The position numbers were made by a program, and so were the translations under genes. Below, piece after piece: positions 14,232 through 22,880 of a DNA stretch of 47,102 nt. Below the pieces are notes generated by a model. It saw nothing but the letters and a program-made list of their open reading frames with translations, was not told the DNA's origin and made no database searches. The DNA comes from an uncultured Clostridia bacterium (GTDB lineage Bacteria > Bacillota > Clostridia > Oscillospirales > Ruminococcaceae). Numbering within the stretch: position 1 is the stretch's first letter; every line of letters starts with the position of its first letter. The stretch lies in assembly GCA_947625155.1 (NCBI GenBank), contig CANQNG010000017.1, positions 1 to 47,102 of the forward strand. Direction: 5' to 3'.

Positions 14232-15977
14232 TCACTTTGTTTCTATCTGGTGAAACTCCAGAACGATCTTTTTCCTCATCAGATCCTCCTTAAGCAGTCT
14301 TTTCATTTCATAACTCAACTGATCATATACAAATTGTTCTGGCTGTTCTGCTCTGTCAGGATCAATCGTTTCATTTTTTAGAACATTGACAGCTCTCTGA
14401 AGCCATTCCATCGCCTCGATCCCTTTTTTCGCTTTATTTACGAAAATCTCGACTTCAGTGATACTCATGTATTCCTTAAAAATGCACACCAGTTTTTTAT
14501 GATTCTGATGGATCATCCTTGCAAACGTTGAAATTGCCTTCTCCAGATCTGCATATATTCCTGCGATCAGTCCAATATTTTCCATATTATCTTCATTTTC
14601 AAAAATGTGAAACACAAGCATCATTTTCTTGTAGTATTTCTGTAGACTGGATCTCGGAATATAAAAAAGATCCAGTTCCTTTCTCATTTCTTTTTCACGT
14701 TCAGGTTTTACAGGAGCATTATCCTTACTATCCCGCTCAGAACTGAAAAGTTCCTTCATATTCCAAAACAGCTCCAGATCCAGATAGTTTATTTCTCTTC
14801 CAAGTGCTTTTTTTAACAAGTCTGCCAGCCGTAAGTCACGTTCCTTTTCAGACAGCGTATCCAGTTCACTCAACACCGGATCATTCAGCAAGGCTTCCGC
14901 TTCCTCCGGACTAAGTGCCTGCTGTTTAGCCTCATGCAGCAAGTCATGATAAGCACTTGTGAGTTTATCCAAAACATCTTCTATAGAACCGATCACAGAG
15001 AACACGAACTGCCGCAGTTCATCTTGATGATCAGCCTTTATAATAGCTTCACATTCTTTTGCACGATCTTTGAATGTTTTACTGAACCGGTAATTGGCAG
15101 TATCATTGATATGTGTTAATTTTTTTGATCTTGTTATGTAATAAATATATTTCTGTACATATATATTCCTGACTTCTATAGTGGATATAGGTATCTGTTC
15201 CATTTTTTCAGTCTTATGATCCAATTCTTCATCCAGAAAAGGTTTTTCTCCCACGTCTTCCTGCAATGGGTACTTTAGAAGTTTACATCCTGACTCTTTG
15301 TTCTTGGCTCTTGTTCTTTTTTTCGACTTTATGATCTCTACACAAGGTATTTTCCATTGAAAGATGGGAATCATGAGATCCTCCTCTGTGTTGATCGGGA
15401 GCGCACGGCAAGAAGCGTAAGGATATGATAACGTCTCATCCATGATCTGTGTAACATCTTTCTTTTTCATTTTCCCTTTGTTGATAAAATCAATGTAGTC
15501 CCTGAGCAGTGCTTCTGCCTGTGAGAGTTCCCATTTGTACTCTAATTCAATATCATCGTTTCCAGAATTTGCATCTCGGAAAACTACCCGGTTTGTGTAA
15601 ATAGCAAGTATCACACACTGCATTACCTGATACAAGATCTCCGGAAACCGTTTACTCCACTGGACCTGTAACTGCATCAGCATCTCTACACCGTTCGGTG
15701 ACATTCTTTTCTTCAGATATTCTATACAGTTTTCTATGACTACCTCTCTACTCAGATTCGGGAATCTGTTATATTTCAGCTCGCTGTTGCACAGGGATTC
15801 TCTGAGCAGAATTTCACATTGTTTTTTTTCGCATGGTATGAACCTGTATTTTGCCATTTTGTTTTTGGTCTTAGACAATTTTTTGCAACCTTCCGAGTTG
15901 GAATTAGTCACCCCGATACAGATCTCATAGTATATGTCTGTCAGCATATCATCGAGTGCATCTTTTCTTGATAACAT
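14232..15977 (-). CDS. unknown 581-aa AT-rich cargo protein
   Basis: No family recognised. The protein is lysine/glutamate-rich and largely helical, with no signal peptide or membrane segment. It contains an internal basic segment (KSKKRTRAKNKE), a helical block ending LLNDPVLSELDTLSEKERDL, and a C-terminal helical region. The ATG at 15977 is preferred because AGAAAGGAAG directly precedes it; the earlier ATG at 16007 lies in the leader hairpin. Its base composition is clearly more AT-rich than its neighbours. It stands alone between the two integrase modules and is best seen as horizontally acquired cargo. Defence or regulatory function is possible but nothing in the sequence shows it. Confidence 0.7.
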   Translation of the reverse strand: MLSRKDALDDMLTDIYYEICIGVTNSNSEGCKKLSKTKNKMAKYRFIPCEKKQCEILLRESLCNSELKYNRFPNLSREVVIENCIEYLKKRMSPNGVEMLMQLQVQWSKRFPEILYQVMQCVILAIYTNRVVFRDANSGNDDIELEYKWELSQAEALLRDYIDFINKGKMKKKDVTQIMDETLSYPYASCRALPINTEEDLMIPIFQWKIPCVEIIKSKKRTRAKNKESGCKLLKYPLQEDVGEKPFLDEELDHKTEKMEQIPISTIEVRNIYVQKYIYYITRSKKLTHINDTANYRFSKTFKDRAKECEAIIKADHQDELRQFVFSVIGSIEDVLDKLTSAYHDLLHEAKQQALSPEEAEALLNDPVLSELDTLSEKERDLRLADLLKKALGREINYLDLELFWNMKELFSSERDSKDNAPVKPEREKEMRKELDLFYIPRSSLQKYYKKMMLVFHIFENEDNMENIGLIAGIYADLEKAISTFARMIHQNHKKLVCIFKEYMSITEVEIFVNKAKKGIEAMEWLQRAVNVLKNETIDPDRAEQPEQFVYDQLSYEMKRLLKEDLMRKKIVLEFHQIETK

Positions 15978-16006
15978 AGTGATCTTCCTTTCTGATACAG
16001 TCTTCA

Positions 16007-16046
16007 TTTTTTTGGAGAAAACCTAAAGGCATTTTCTCCAAAAAAA
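16007..16046 (-). promoter_or_regulatory. perfect 15-bp hairpin in leader of unknown gene
   Basis: TTTTTTTGGAGAAAA (16007-16021) and its exact complement (16032-16046) are separated by ten bases. It lies about 30 bases upstream of the start at 15977. The A/T-rich outer arms make it terminator-like, so it may act as an attenuator or separate the two elements. Confidence 0.5.
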
Positions 16047-16081
16047 TGCTTGATTTTTAGAACCGGAAATGGCATAATGGA

Positions 16082-16111
16082 TTTGTAAGCTCCGGAGCTT
16101 CGCTTTACAAA
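16082..16111. other. nested palindrome upstream of integrase 2
   Basis: A 14-bp perfect palindrome AAGCTCCGGAGCTT (16087-16100) sits inside a wider dyad TTTGTAA...TTACAAA (16082-16111). It lies 50 bases before the integrase start, so it could be an integrase/excisionase binding site, part of att, or an operator. Confidence 0.4.
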
Positions 16112-16161
16112 CAATGATTTTACGCAAAACCAAACCATCTTCTATGAAAGAGGTGATCTGA

Positions 16162-17364
16162 GTGTCTAACTATAAACAGCGTCGGAAAAAAGGCGAAGGG
16201 ACTATTGTCAAGCGAAAAAATTCCACATCATGTCAGGCAGCGATCTATGTTCCTCAGCCTACAGGCAAAAGCAAGCGAACCTATTACTATGGCACGGAAC
16301 GAGAATGTGTAGACTGGCTCACGCAGATACGATATGACATTCATACCGGCAAGGCAGTGACCAGTGCAGACACTACTCTCTATGAGTGGCTGTACAAATG
16401 GCTTGACCGCTATTGCATCAATATACGGGATAGTACCCGTATGAACTATGTTACCTACATAGAAAGGCATATCCGTCAGCATCGAATCGCATCCATTCCC
16501 CTGAAGCACCTCACAACGGATGATATTCAGGGTTACATCGCTTTCCTGAAAAAAAGCGGAAAACTGTCCGGAGACGGCGGACTTAGTGCGAAAACCATAC
16601 GGAACATACTCCAAATGCTGAGGACATCGCTGAAGCAAGCTGTTGGAAATCGCCTTATATGGTCAGATCCGGCAGACTACTGTCAGATGCCACGCATGGA
16701 AAGCAAGGAAACACATTTTCTTTCTACTGACGAGATGCAGCGGCTTTTATGTGCTGCAAAACGTCAAAAGTGGGAGATAGGAATTGTCTTGCTCATGTTC
16801 ACAGGTATGCGCATTGGAGAGCTTATGGCACTTTGGCATGACAGCCTGTGTACCAAAGAGGGTATAACCTATTTGGATATTCGCAGCTCGCTGAAACGTG
16901 TCTCAAACTATTATGGCAAAGCGGGAAGATCCAGAACTGTTCTGGAAGTATTTGAAACCAAAACAGAACATTCCAGACGACAGATACCGCTCTTACCCGT
17001 AGTCGCCGCACTTCTTAAGGAACATATGCACGCACAGGAAAAGACAACGTGTGTGATGGATCCCGTCATCATCAGCAATGATGACGGCAATTTCGTAGAC
17101 CCCACGACTTTTCGGAAATGGTTCCATACTATGGTGGAAAATGCCGGGATCACTACCCATGTCACGCCGCACACACTGCGTCGGACTTGGGCAACGCATA
17201 GCCTTCGTAAAGGGCTTTCTGCGCAATATATAGCGGATATGCTCGGACACAGCTCCACTTCAGTCACTGAAAAGTATTACCTTCTGTCAGATATGGAGGG
17301 TAAAAATAACGAACTTCTGAAGCTGGAGAAAATGGCAAATGACCTGTTGGAAAATGAAAACTAA
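16162..17364 (+). CDS. tyrosine recombinase / integrase (element 2)
   Basis: A 400-aa integrase, clearly different in sequence from the one at 12991. Catalytic-domain signs are LMFTGMRIGELMAL (Arg I), HTLRRTWATHSL (the usual HxLRHT, with Arg in place of the second His), MLGHSS and EKYYLL with the tyrosine. It starts at a GTG with AGAGGTGAT upstream; no ATG fits. It heads a + strand module of primase, MobC and relaxase, the usual layout of small integrative mobilizable elements. The H-to-R change is common among recombinases and need not inactivate it. Confidence 0.85.
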   Translation: MSNYKQRRKKGEGTIVKRKNSTSCQAAIYVPQPTGKSKRTYYYGTERECVDWLTQIRYDIHTGKAVTSADTTLYEWLYKWLDRYCINIRDSTRMNYVTYIERHIRQHRIASIPLKHLTTDDIQGYIAFLKKSGKLSGDGGLSAKTIRNILQMLRTSLKQAVGNRLIWSDPADYCQMPRMESKETHFLSTDEMQRLLCAAKRQKWEIGIVLLMFTGMRIGELMALWHDSLCTKEGITYLDIRSSLKRVSNYYGKAGRSRTVLEVFETKTEHSRRQIPLLPVVAALLKEHMHAQEKTTCVMDPVIISNDDGNFVDPTTFRKWFHTMVENAGITTHVTPHTLRRTWATHSLRKGLSAQYIADMLGHSSTSVTEKYYLLSDMEGKNNELLKLEKMANDLLENEN

Positions 17365-17405
17365 GTTTCACAGGGTGGGGCAGCTCCCACCGGAAAGGAA
17401 AATGG

Positions 17406-17975
17406 ATGAACATATTGAATAGCCTTCCGGAATGCATGGATGCCGAGGAAGTCCTCTGCCATGCGATCATTAGCAATAAACTGCTGTATTTCAGCAATAC
17501 CGCCATCTATCGGTATTGCGAGGAACAGAACTACTACCGTTGTATCACAACAGAAGAAGCTGTTACCTTTATCGCACAGAACCTCAGCACAGACGAACTT
17601 TGCAGACTGCCAAGCCGTTCCATACCGGAGTGTATCAAGCGTGTCAGAAACTGCAAAGAGCTGCATATTGACATGGGATCAGCTTTCAAAACCCATCAAA
17701 TGGAGCTGGATCTGCAAAATGGGGTCTACCAGATCCAGTCACAAAGCCTTCGTAGACATCAAGAAAATGACATTTTTGACTATGTACTGAATTTTGCATA
17801 CAACAGAAACACCAGTTCCCGGATGCTCAATTTTGAAAAATTTATTTCCACAAGTGTCCGTGAGGAAAATCGTGACTGTCTGCTGCGTTCCATAGGATAT
17901 GTGCTTTCTTCTCTTGCGCAGGAGGAAAAGCCATCCTGCTGCTGGGACTGCCGTCTACCGGAAGATCCGTATTGA
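17406..17975 (+). CDS. N-terminal part of D5/P4-like primase-helicase, frameshifted
   Basis: A 189-codon frame that begins well (GGAAAGGAAA upstream). Its last codons (after SSLAQEEKP) look like an out-of-phase tail. In the other frame the sequence continues as ILLLGLPSTGRSVLMDLIG, a Walker A-like segment. One base missing from the A-run at 17926-17929 explains the break. With the next fragment it would make one protein of about 437 residues, resembling the C-terminal D5/SF3 helicase part of plasmid and phage primases. As it stands, no helicase motif is joined to this part. Confidence 0.65.
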   Translation: MNILNSLPECMDAEEVLCHAIISNKLLYFSNTAIYRYCEEQNYYRCITTEEAVTFIAQNLSTDELCRLPSRSIPECIKRVRNCKELHIDMGSAFKTHQMELDLQNGVYQIQSQSLRRHQENDIFDYVLNFAYNRNTSSRMLNFEKFISTSVREENRDCLLRSIGYVLSSLAQEEKPSCCWDCRLPEDPY

Positions 17976-18718
17976 TGGATCTCATCGGTGCTGCCTTCCC
18001 ACAGGAACTGGTAACGAATGAACGTTTCCATTCTATGGCAAAGGAAACCGCCAAAGCCTCCTACGTTGGCAAACGCCTGGATCTTGCCAGAGAAGCCGAC
18101 AGCCGGGCAATGAGAGATGAGGATGGCTTCAAGAGTCTTGTCAGCTGTGAGGAAACAAGCGGAAGATGCCTGTATGAAAATACAAAGACGATCCATCCGC
18201 ATATCAAATTTGTCATCGCTTCCAACAACGACCTGAACTTTGCACATCCGGATATTGCAATTTATGAAAGGCTGGTTGTGATCCGTTTCACGCAGGTGAT
18301 CAGCGAGTCACAGAAAGACATGGATCTGGAGAAACGCCTCCTCATAGAGCGGGATCATATCTTCTCCGCAGCGATCGATACCCTGAAAGACCTGATCAAC
18401 AGTAAGTACGATTTTCATATGTCAAAGGATGCCATTGCTTACCTTGCACATAAGCGCATGGAACTGAACAGCTCCCGTGAATACCTGAAGGATGAAACGG
18501 AGCTGATCGAAACAGGTACAGTTTCTTCCGTAAAACTGTTTGCTTCCTATTGCAGCTGGTGTAAGAAGAATGACCTGCCGCCTGTTGGTCGTAACACCTT
18601 CCGGTCAGAAATTCTTGCTTACAGTACACAGATCTTACCCGGTAAAATTTCTGATCCCGGCTCAATTGTCAGGGGTTACAAAGGCATCCGTCTCAAGGAG
18701 GAAACGCACCCTCCATAG
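17972..18718 (+). CDS. C-terminal part of D5/P4-like primase-helicase, frameshifted
   Basis: A 248-codon frame from an internal ATG within the Walker A region. It continues the preceding fragment. KFVIASNNDLNF resembles the sensor-1 segment of SF3 helicases, and IAIYERLVVIRF is the typical following stretch (arginine-finger region). Without the bases upstream it lacks the P-loop, so it is unlikely to work alone. The frame would be restored by one extra base near 17929. The product would have served replication of the excised element. Confidence 0.65.
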   Translation: MMDLIGAAFPQELVTNERFHSMAKETAKASYVGKRLDLAREADSRAMRDEDGFKSLVSCEETSGRCLYENTKTIHPHIKFVIASNNDLNFAHPDIAIYERLVVIRFTQVISESQKDMDLEKRLLIERDHIFSAAIDTLKDLINSKYDFHMSKDAIAYLAHKRMELNSSREYLKDETELIETGTVSSVKLFASYCSWCKKNDLPPVGRNTFRSEILAYSTQILPGKISDPGSIVRGYKGIRLKEETHPP

Positions 18719-18875
18719 GTGATCTCACTACATATCCCCGGTAATAACATTTGGTACAAGATCCCGGACTGTCACTACAGAAAAACGGGAGCAGATGGAT
18801 ACAAGTATTTTGCAGATCTGATGAAGCGTGAAGTACATCTGTTCTCACCGATACGATTTGGAAGGAGAGATCTGT

Positions 18876-19223
18876 ATGAAAAAACAAAACAACACAAAGA
18901 CAATTCAGCTTCGTATTTCCGAAGCGGAAAAAGAGAGGATCACAAAGTATGCAGCACAGGCAAATACTTCTTGCAGCGAGTATATCCGGACCTGCTGTCT
19001 CTCGGATGAGAAAGTTATCTTCCTTACTGAGGGAGCCGATATAGCCAAAAACTTTGCAGAACTGAATGCAATTCTATATCAATGCAAGTACCGCCATTGC
19101 ATGGAAGAAGAAACGGCAGAAAAGCTGACCGCAGACATGGAGCAGATCACAGAGCTGCTCCTGAAAGTATTGGAAAAATGCACCAGCATCCACAGTGAGG
19201 AGGACGAATATGTCAATTGTTAA
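18876..19223 (+). CDS. MobC-like relaxosome protein (element 2)
   Basis: A 115-aa protein starting KKQNNTKTIQLRISEAEKER, a ribbon-helix-helix beginning, followed by AAQANTSCSEYIRTCCL and a helical C-terminal half typical of MobC. GAAGGAGAGA precedes the ATG. It overlaps the relaxase start by 14 bases. The 157-base gap upstream (18719-18875) contains CCCCGGTAATAAC and GATCCCGG and is the expected place for oriT, though no nick site was identified. Confidence 0.75.
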   Translation: MKKQNNTKTIQLRISEAEKERITKYAAQANTSCSEYIRTCCLSDEKVIFLTEGADIAKNFAELNAILYQCKYRHCMEEETAEKLTADMEQITELLLKVLEKCTSIHSEEDEYVNC

Positions 19224-20341
19224 ATTCACAAGCACAAACGATCGCTGTCTATCAGCAGCAGATGTTCCGCTGCATTACAGCTCCCGTCAAAACAGAAGGC
19301 TGCATCGGGGCAAATACCTGTTCTCCTGAAAAAGCACTGCCTTGTATGCAGATCGTAAAAAAGCTCTATCACAAAATCGGAGGACGGGATACCATACAGC
19401 TCATCCTGTCTCCCACGCCGGATACAAAGGAAAGAGCCGACCAAGTTTATATGGAACTTGGTGAAGAAATTGCAGCGTTGTTCCAAGATTTCCAATGCTA
19501 TTACGCACTGCATAAGGACAGCCGGTTCCGGCATCTGCACATGGTATTCAACACGGTCAATTTCCGAACCGGAGCCAAATTTTCCCAGAACCGAAGCGAC
19601 CTCAACCGTTTCCGCTGTAAGGTGAATACTATTTTTACCCAAATGGGATCTGCACCCATGGAACAAAGTGCCAACAGCCTATGGGATGAAACGTCATACC
19701 CCATGACCGGATCATTTGATTTTCTGGAAATAGCAGAAGAAAACGGGCTTGGCATTTTCAACCAGTTACATTCTCCACAGCAGGGAAATACCGGAAAGTC
19801 CTACGGGAGTAAAGAATTTTCACTTTACAAGCGACCGATCAACGCATATCTTCCGTTGAGAAACATGAGGTACGGTGTGCAGGAGATCCCGGAAACAGAC
19901 GATACCACACCGTTTCCACCCTTGCCGGGTATCCGCTATGGATACCAGTTTACATCACAGCAACCGGAGATCTATGATCCAAATTATCAGAAAGGGGAAT
20001 TATCCATGAAACAGTATGAAAATCAAGTGCCAGCACCTGTACAGGAGTATCTCGAAACACCTGTCTTTCAAAACGATTATCCATGCATGATGATCGATGC
20101 AGGCAGTCATCTGGATCTGCATATTGACCGCCCGGAGCAAGTACTGCCTGTCATGGATCCAATCAGACGATCAACCGCACAGCAGATGTATAGCGCTGCG
20201 GAGGCTAGACTGGCAATGTTTCACAAAGTACGTGAGACCAACTGCAATGCCAATATCTACATCGACATTTCTCCCAAAATTGACATTTACTTTTCCGGAG
20301 AGAGCAGCTCCCTGCTTGATAACAGAAACCACGAAGAATAA
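19210..20341 (+). CDS. MobA-like relaxase (element 2), frameshift near start
   Basis: The true start is ATG 19210: AGGAGG is seven bases upstream and the first residues (MSIVKFTSTNDRC) are those expected of this relaxase family. That frame stops at 19327. The conserved body (VKKLYHKIGGRDTIQLILSP, then SRFRHLHMVFNTVNF with the histidine metal site) is in the +1 frame, open from a TTG at 19217 to 20341. A one-base indel between about 19240 and 19327 must separate them. The catalytic part of 374 codons is otherwise intact, and its C-terminal half is proline-rich and variable. As written, the gene is probably non-functional unless the indel is a sequencing error. Confidence 0.75.
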
Positions 20342-20348
20342 ATTGAAT

Positions 20349-20378
20349 TAAGCAGGGCGGATCTCACCGTCCTGCTTA
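20349..20378 (+). terminator. terminator after relaxase 2
   Basis: A 12-bp stem with one mismatch (TAAGCAGGGCGG / CCGTCCTGCTTA) lies just after the relaxase stop. A T-run (ATTTTTTG) follows about ten bases later. Confidence 0.6.
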
Positions 20379-20379
20379 C

Positions 20380-20408
20380 AGTATACCATTTTTTGAAAAA
20401 TTTGTCAA
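20380..20408 (-). promoter_or_regulatory. orphan sigma-A-type promoter facing into the element
   Basis: On the - strand, TTGACA (20403-20408), a 17-base spacer and TATACT (20380-20385). It would transcribe leftwards, antisense to the relaxase; no - strand gene lies downstream. Confidence 0.55.
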
Positions 20409-20496
20409 GCCTTTTTGGGCGGTGTTCAGCCGCTTCTGGATCCATGTGGATGTACATTGGATGTATTTTCTCTCAAAAACCGAAAAGGACAAAATT

Positions 20497-20530
20497 TTAG
20501 CCCATGTTTTTTTGGCTAAACATGGGCTAA
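20497..20530 (-). terminator. terminator of tRNA-fMet
   Basis: A perfect 13-bp inverted repeat TTAGCCCATGTTT / AAACATGGGCTAA with an eight-base loop. On the - strand it begins about ten bases after the tRNA 3' end and is followed by AATTTTGT. Confidence 0.65.
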
Positions 20531-20539
20531 GATCATATA

Positions 20540-20613
<74 letters not shown>

Positions 20614-20646
20614 TTATAGAAGCGTTCCTGTTCAGAACGCTTTTAT

Positions 20647-20675
20647 ATTATAGCACAAAACAAGAGCGAGGTCAA
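20647..20675 (-). promoter_or_regulatory. promoter of tRNA-fMet
   Basis: TTGACC (20670-20675), a 17-base spacer and TATAAT (20647-20652) on the - strand. A short hairpin AAGCGTTC...GAACGCTT (20620-20642) lies between it and the tRNA. Confidence 0.8.
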
Positions 20676-20759
20676 CACCCTTTGCAAATTTTTGGCTGAT
20701 CGCACAATGTTTCTCCCCAAAGAGATTTGATTTTTGACCAAAACAATAGACGATACGCT

Positions 20760-22031
20760 TTATACTTTCTCCTGTTTCCGCCGGAGTGCGCCGCCCGTGA
20801 ACAGAACGTCCGAGTTGTACAGCTTCAGCGCCGCAAGGACAAGCACCCCCAGAAAGACAGCCTGATACACCAGTCCGCCCCAGAACAGCCCGTAGTCGTG
20901 GAAGTGCATCGCTTCCGTCGCTACAAATGTGTGTGTAAAGGGGATAGCATACAAGACCCACTGCCCCACACCATCCATGCTCCGGATGTCCGAGACCATA
21001 GAAAGCATATACGGGAACATCGTGCAAAGCAGAATCGGCATACTTGCCGTCTGTGCGCTTTTGGCATCTTCCGTCAGCCCGCCTAAAATGACAGAAGCCG
21101 TCAGTGCAATGCCCAGTGTCAGAGCAAGCTGTGCCAGAACCCCCACCCAGCCAAGCACCGGAATGTCGATGCCCAGCTCCAGCACCGCCTGCCTTACAGA
21201 AGCCATATCGGCTAATGCCGTGCCGATCTCCAGATCTTCCGTGTTCTGTCCGCTGACCGTCAGCAGCATTGCAGCCACAAACCCAAGCGCATACACCGCC
21301 GCATAGGTCAGTGACACGAGCAGCGCTGCCAGCATCTTGGCAGCAATGATGGAAGACCGTGACACCGGAGATGTCAGCAGCGCTTCAAGGGTCTTGTCCG
21401 TTTTCTCCGTGGCGATCGCCGTGATGATCGTCTGCGCTGTCAGCACCACCAGCAGGAACAGCGCCAGCGGCAGCAGCCTGTCAAACAGCGAGACCGAGCT
21501 AAGGATCGCCGAACGTTCCGCCTGTACCGTTTTCCCGTTGGCATAGGTGTAGGGGATCAGCTCCGCCGGTGCATCTAAAAAGGCAAGGTCGCCCTGCAAA
21601 TACTCTTTCGTCAGCAGTTCCCGGATAGCAGCCTGCACAACATCCGCATTTCCGGCACTGCTGAAAGCCGATGTTGACCGCAGCACTTCCACGCATTCTA
21701 TTTGACATGGCTGATGTGCATCCAGCAGCGCCGTCATGCCTGCCGGCAACACCGTTGCATCCGCCCAGTCCTTTTCGGTAAATCCCGCTTCCGGACTGTC
21801 AGCCGTGTCAACGGTGTAGCCCCATTCCTGAAGCTGCGCCTGTACCTGTTGTGTAAAGCCAGTCTTGTCATTGTCCACGATATGTACCACGCCCCCGCCC
21901 AGCATATCCGAGGAAATGACCCCCGTCATCAGTACGCCGAGCGCAATGATCAGCACAAAGCTCACAGCAAGCCCGATCAGCATCTGCTTGTTGTACAGCT
22001 CCGACAGCTCTTTTTTCAGTACGTGTATCAT
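20760..22031 (-). CDS. ABC-2 type transporter permease (NatB-like)
   Basis: A 423-aa membrane protein. One N-terminal helix (MLIGLAVSFVLIIALGVLM) precedes a large extracytoplasmic domain of about 140 residues. A C-terminal block of roughly five helices follows, with TEKTDKTLEALLTSPVSR, the conserved cytoplasmic loop of NatB/ABC-2 exporters. The start overlaps the stop of the ATPase gene by four bases (ATGA), so subunits are translationally coupled. Family members export sodium, drugs or peptides; substrate cannot be read from sequence. No terminator is obvious before the tRNA promoter region. Confidence 0.85.
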   Translation of the reverse strand: MIHVLKKELSELYNKQMLIGLAVSFVLIIALGVLMTGVISSDMLGGGVVHIVDNDKTGFTQQVQAQLQEWGYTVDTADSPEAGFTEKDWADATVLPAGMTALLDAHQPCQIECVEVLRSTSAFSSAGNADVVQAAIRELLTKEYLQGDLAFLDAPAELIPYTYANGKTVQAERSAILSSVSLFDRLLPLALFLLVVLTAQTIITAIATEKTDKTLEALLTSPVSRSSIIAAKMLAALLVSLTYAAVYALGFVAAMLLTVSGQNTEDLEIGTALADMASVRQAVLELGIDIPVLGWVGVLAQLALTLGIALTASVILGGLTEDAKSAQTASMPILLCTMFPYMLSMVSDIRSMDGVGQWVLYAIPFTHTFVATEAMHFHDYGLFWGGLVYQAVFLGVLVLAALKLYNSDVLFTGGALRRKQEKV

Positions 22032-22759
22032 GTGTTCCGCACCGCCCTTTCAAACGCTTCTTCCAGTGTCTCCGCCCCGAACTGCTCCCGCAGTGCCGCC
22101 GGCGTTCCCTCAGCAAGCAGGCAACCGTCTTTCAGGATCGCCCCCCTGTGCGCCGTTGTCTCCAGTTCGTGCAGATGATGTGAGGACAGCAGGAATGCCG
22201 TCCCGAATTCTTCTGCACACCGCCGGATGGTCTGCCGGATGTCGAGAGAATTGAGCACGTCCAGTCCGCTTGTCGGTTCGTCCAGAATAGCAAGTTTCGG
22301 CTTGCACATGACCGCCCTTGCCAGTGAGAGCTTGCGTATCATGCCCCGGCTGTAGGTGCGTATCTTCCGGTCAAGGTCGTCCCCCAGCCCGCAGATCTCC
22401 TCCCCCCGCTGCACACAAATTTTCTGTTCGCTTTCCTCTTTTGTCCACAGCCCTGCAAAAAAGGCAAGGTATTTCCGCCCCGTCATGCTCCGGTACGCCC
22501 CTGCCTCATCCGGCAGATAGCTGATACATGCCCGTACTTTTTCCGGCGCCTGCACGATACTGTTCCCGGCAATGTACGCATCCCCGCTGTCCGGTTTGAG
22601 CAGTGTAGCAAGCATCCGCAGCAGCGTCGTCTTGCCAGCCCCGTTCATCCCCATCAGCCCAAAGATCTCCCCCGGCGCAATGCAGAAAGAAACTTCCCGC
22701 ACCGCCTGCTTTTTCCCATAGGACTTTGACAAGCCCTGTATCTCCAATGTGTTTTCCAT
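22028..22759 (-). CDS. ABC transporter ATPase (NatA-like)
   Basis: A 243-aa ATP-binding subunit with Walker A GMNGAGKTTLLRML, a Q-loop near YLPDEAGAY, signature YSRGMIRKLSLARA, Walker B KLAILDEPTSGLD and an H-loop in LLSSHHLHELE. It pairs with the downstream permease to form an ABC-2 exporter. The gene is divergent from the DtxR-like regulator, with which it shares a 121-base intergenic region. Confidence 0.9.
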   Translation of the reverse strand: MENTLEIQGLSKSYGKKQAVREVSFCIAPGEIFGLMGMNGAGKTTLLRMLATLLKPDSGDAYIAGNSIVQAPEKVRACISYLPDEAGAYRSMTGRKYLAFFAGLWTKEESEQKICVQRGEEICGLGDDLDRKIRTYSRGMIRKLSLARAVMCKPKLAILDEPTSGLDVLNSLDIRQTIRRCAEEFGTAFLLSSHHLHELETTAHRGAILKDGCLLAEGTPAALREQFGAETLEEAFERAVRNT

Positions 22760-22815
22760 AAAATACCGAATACCTCCCTATTATTCCGCCAACAGATAAA
22801 AATTTGCAGCACCCG

Positions 22816-22844
22816 TTGATTTTTTCTGCAAACTATGGTAAAAT
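22816..22844 (+). promoter_or_regulatory. promoter of the DtxR-like gene
   Basis: TTGATT (22816-22821), a 17-base spacer and TAAAAT (22839-22844). The inverted repeat TTTGCAG (22803-22809) / CTGCAAA (22826-22832) overlaps it and could be an operator for either divergent gene. Confidence 0.6.
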
Positions 22845-22880
22845 AAAAGTAATATGTTCCCAACGAAAGGAGTACCCGCC

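Noticed and set aside
9351-20408. The similar promoters at 9351-9379 and 20380-20408 as direct-repeat att sites
   Set aside because: Shared bases (AGTATA and AAATTTGTCAA) are those expected of two sigma-A promoters with equal spacing; similarity stops outside the boxes.
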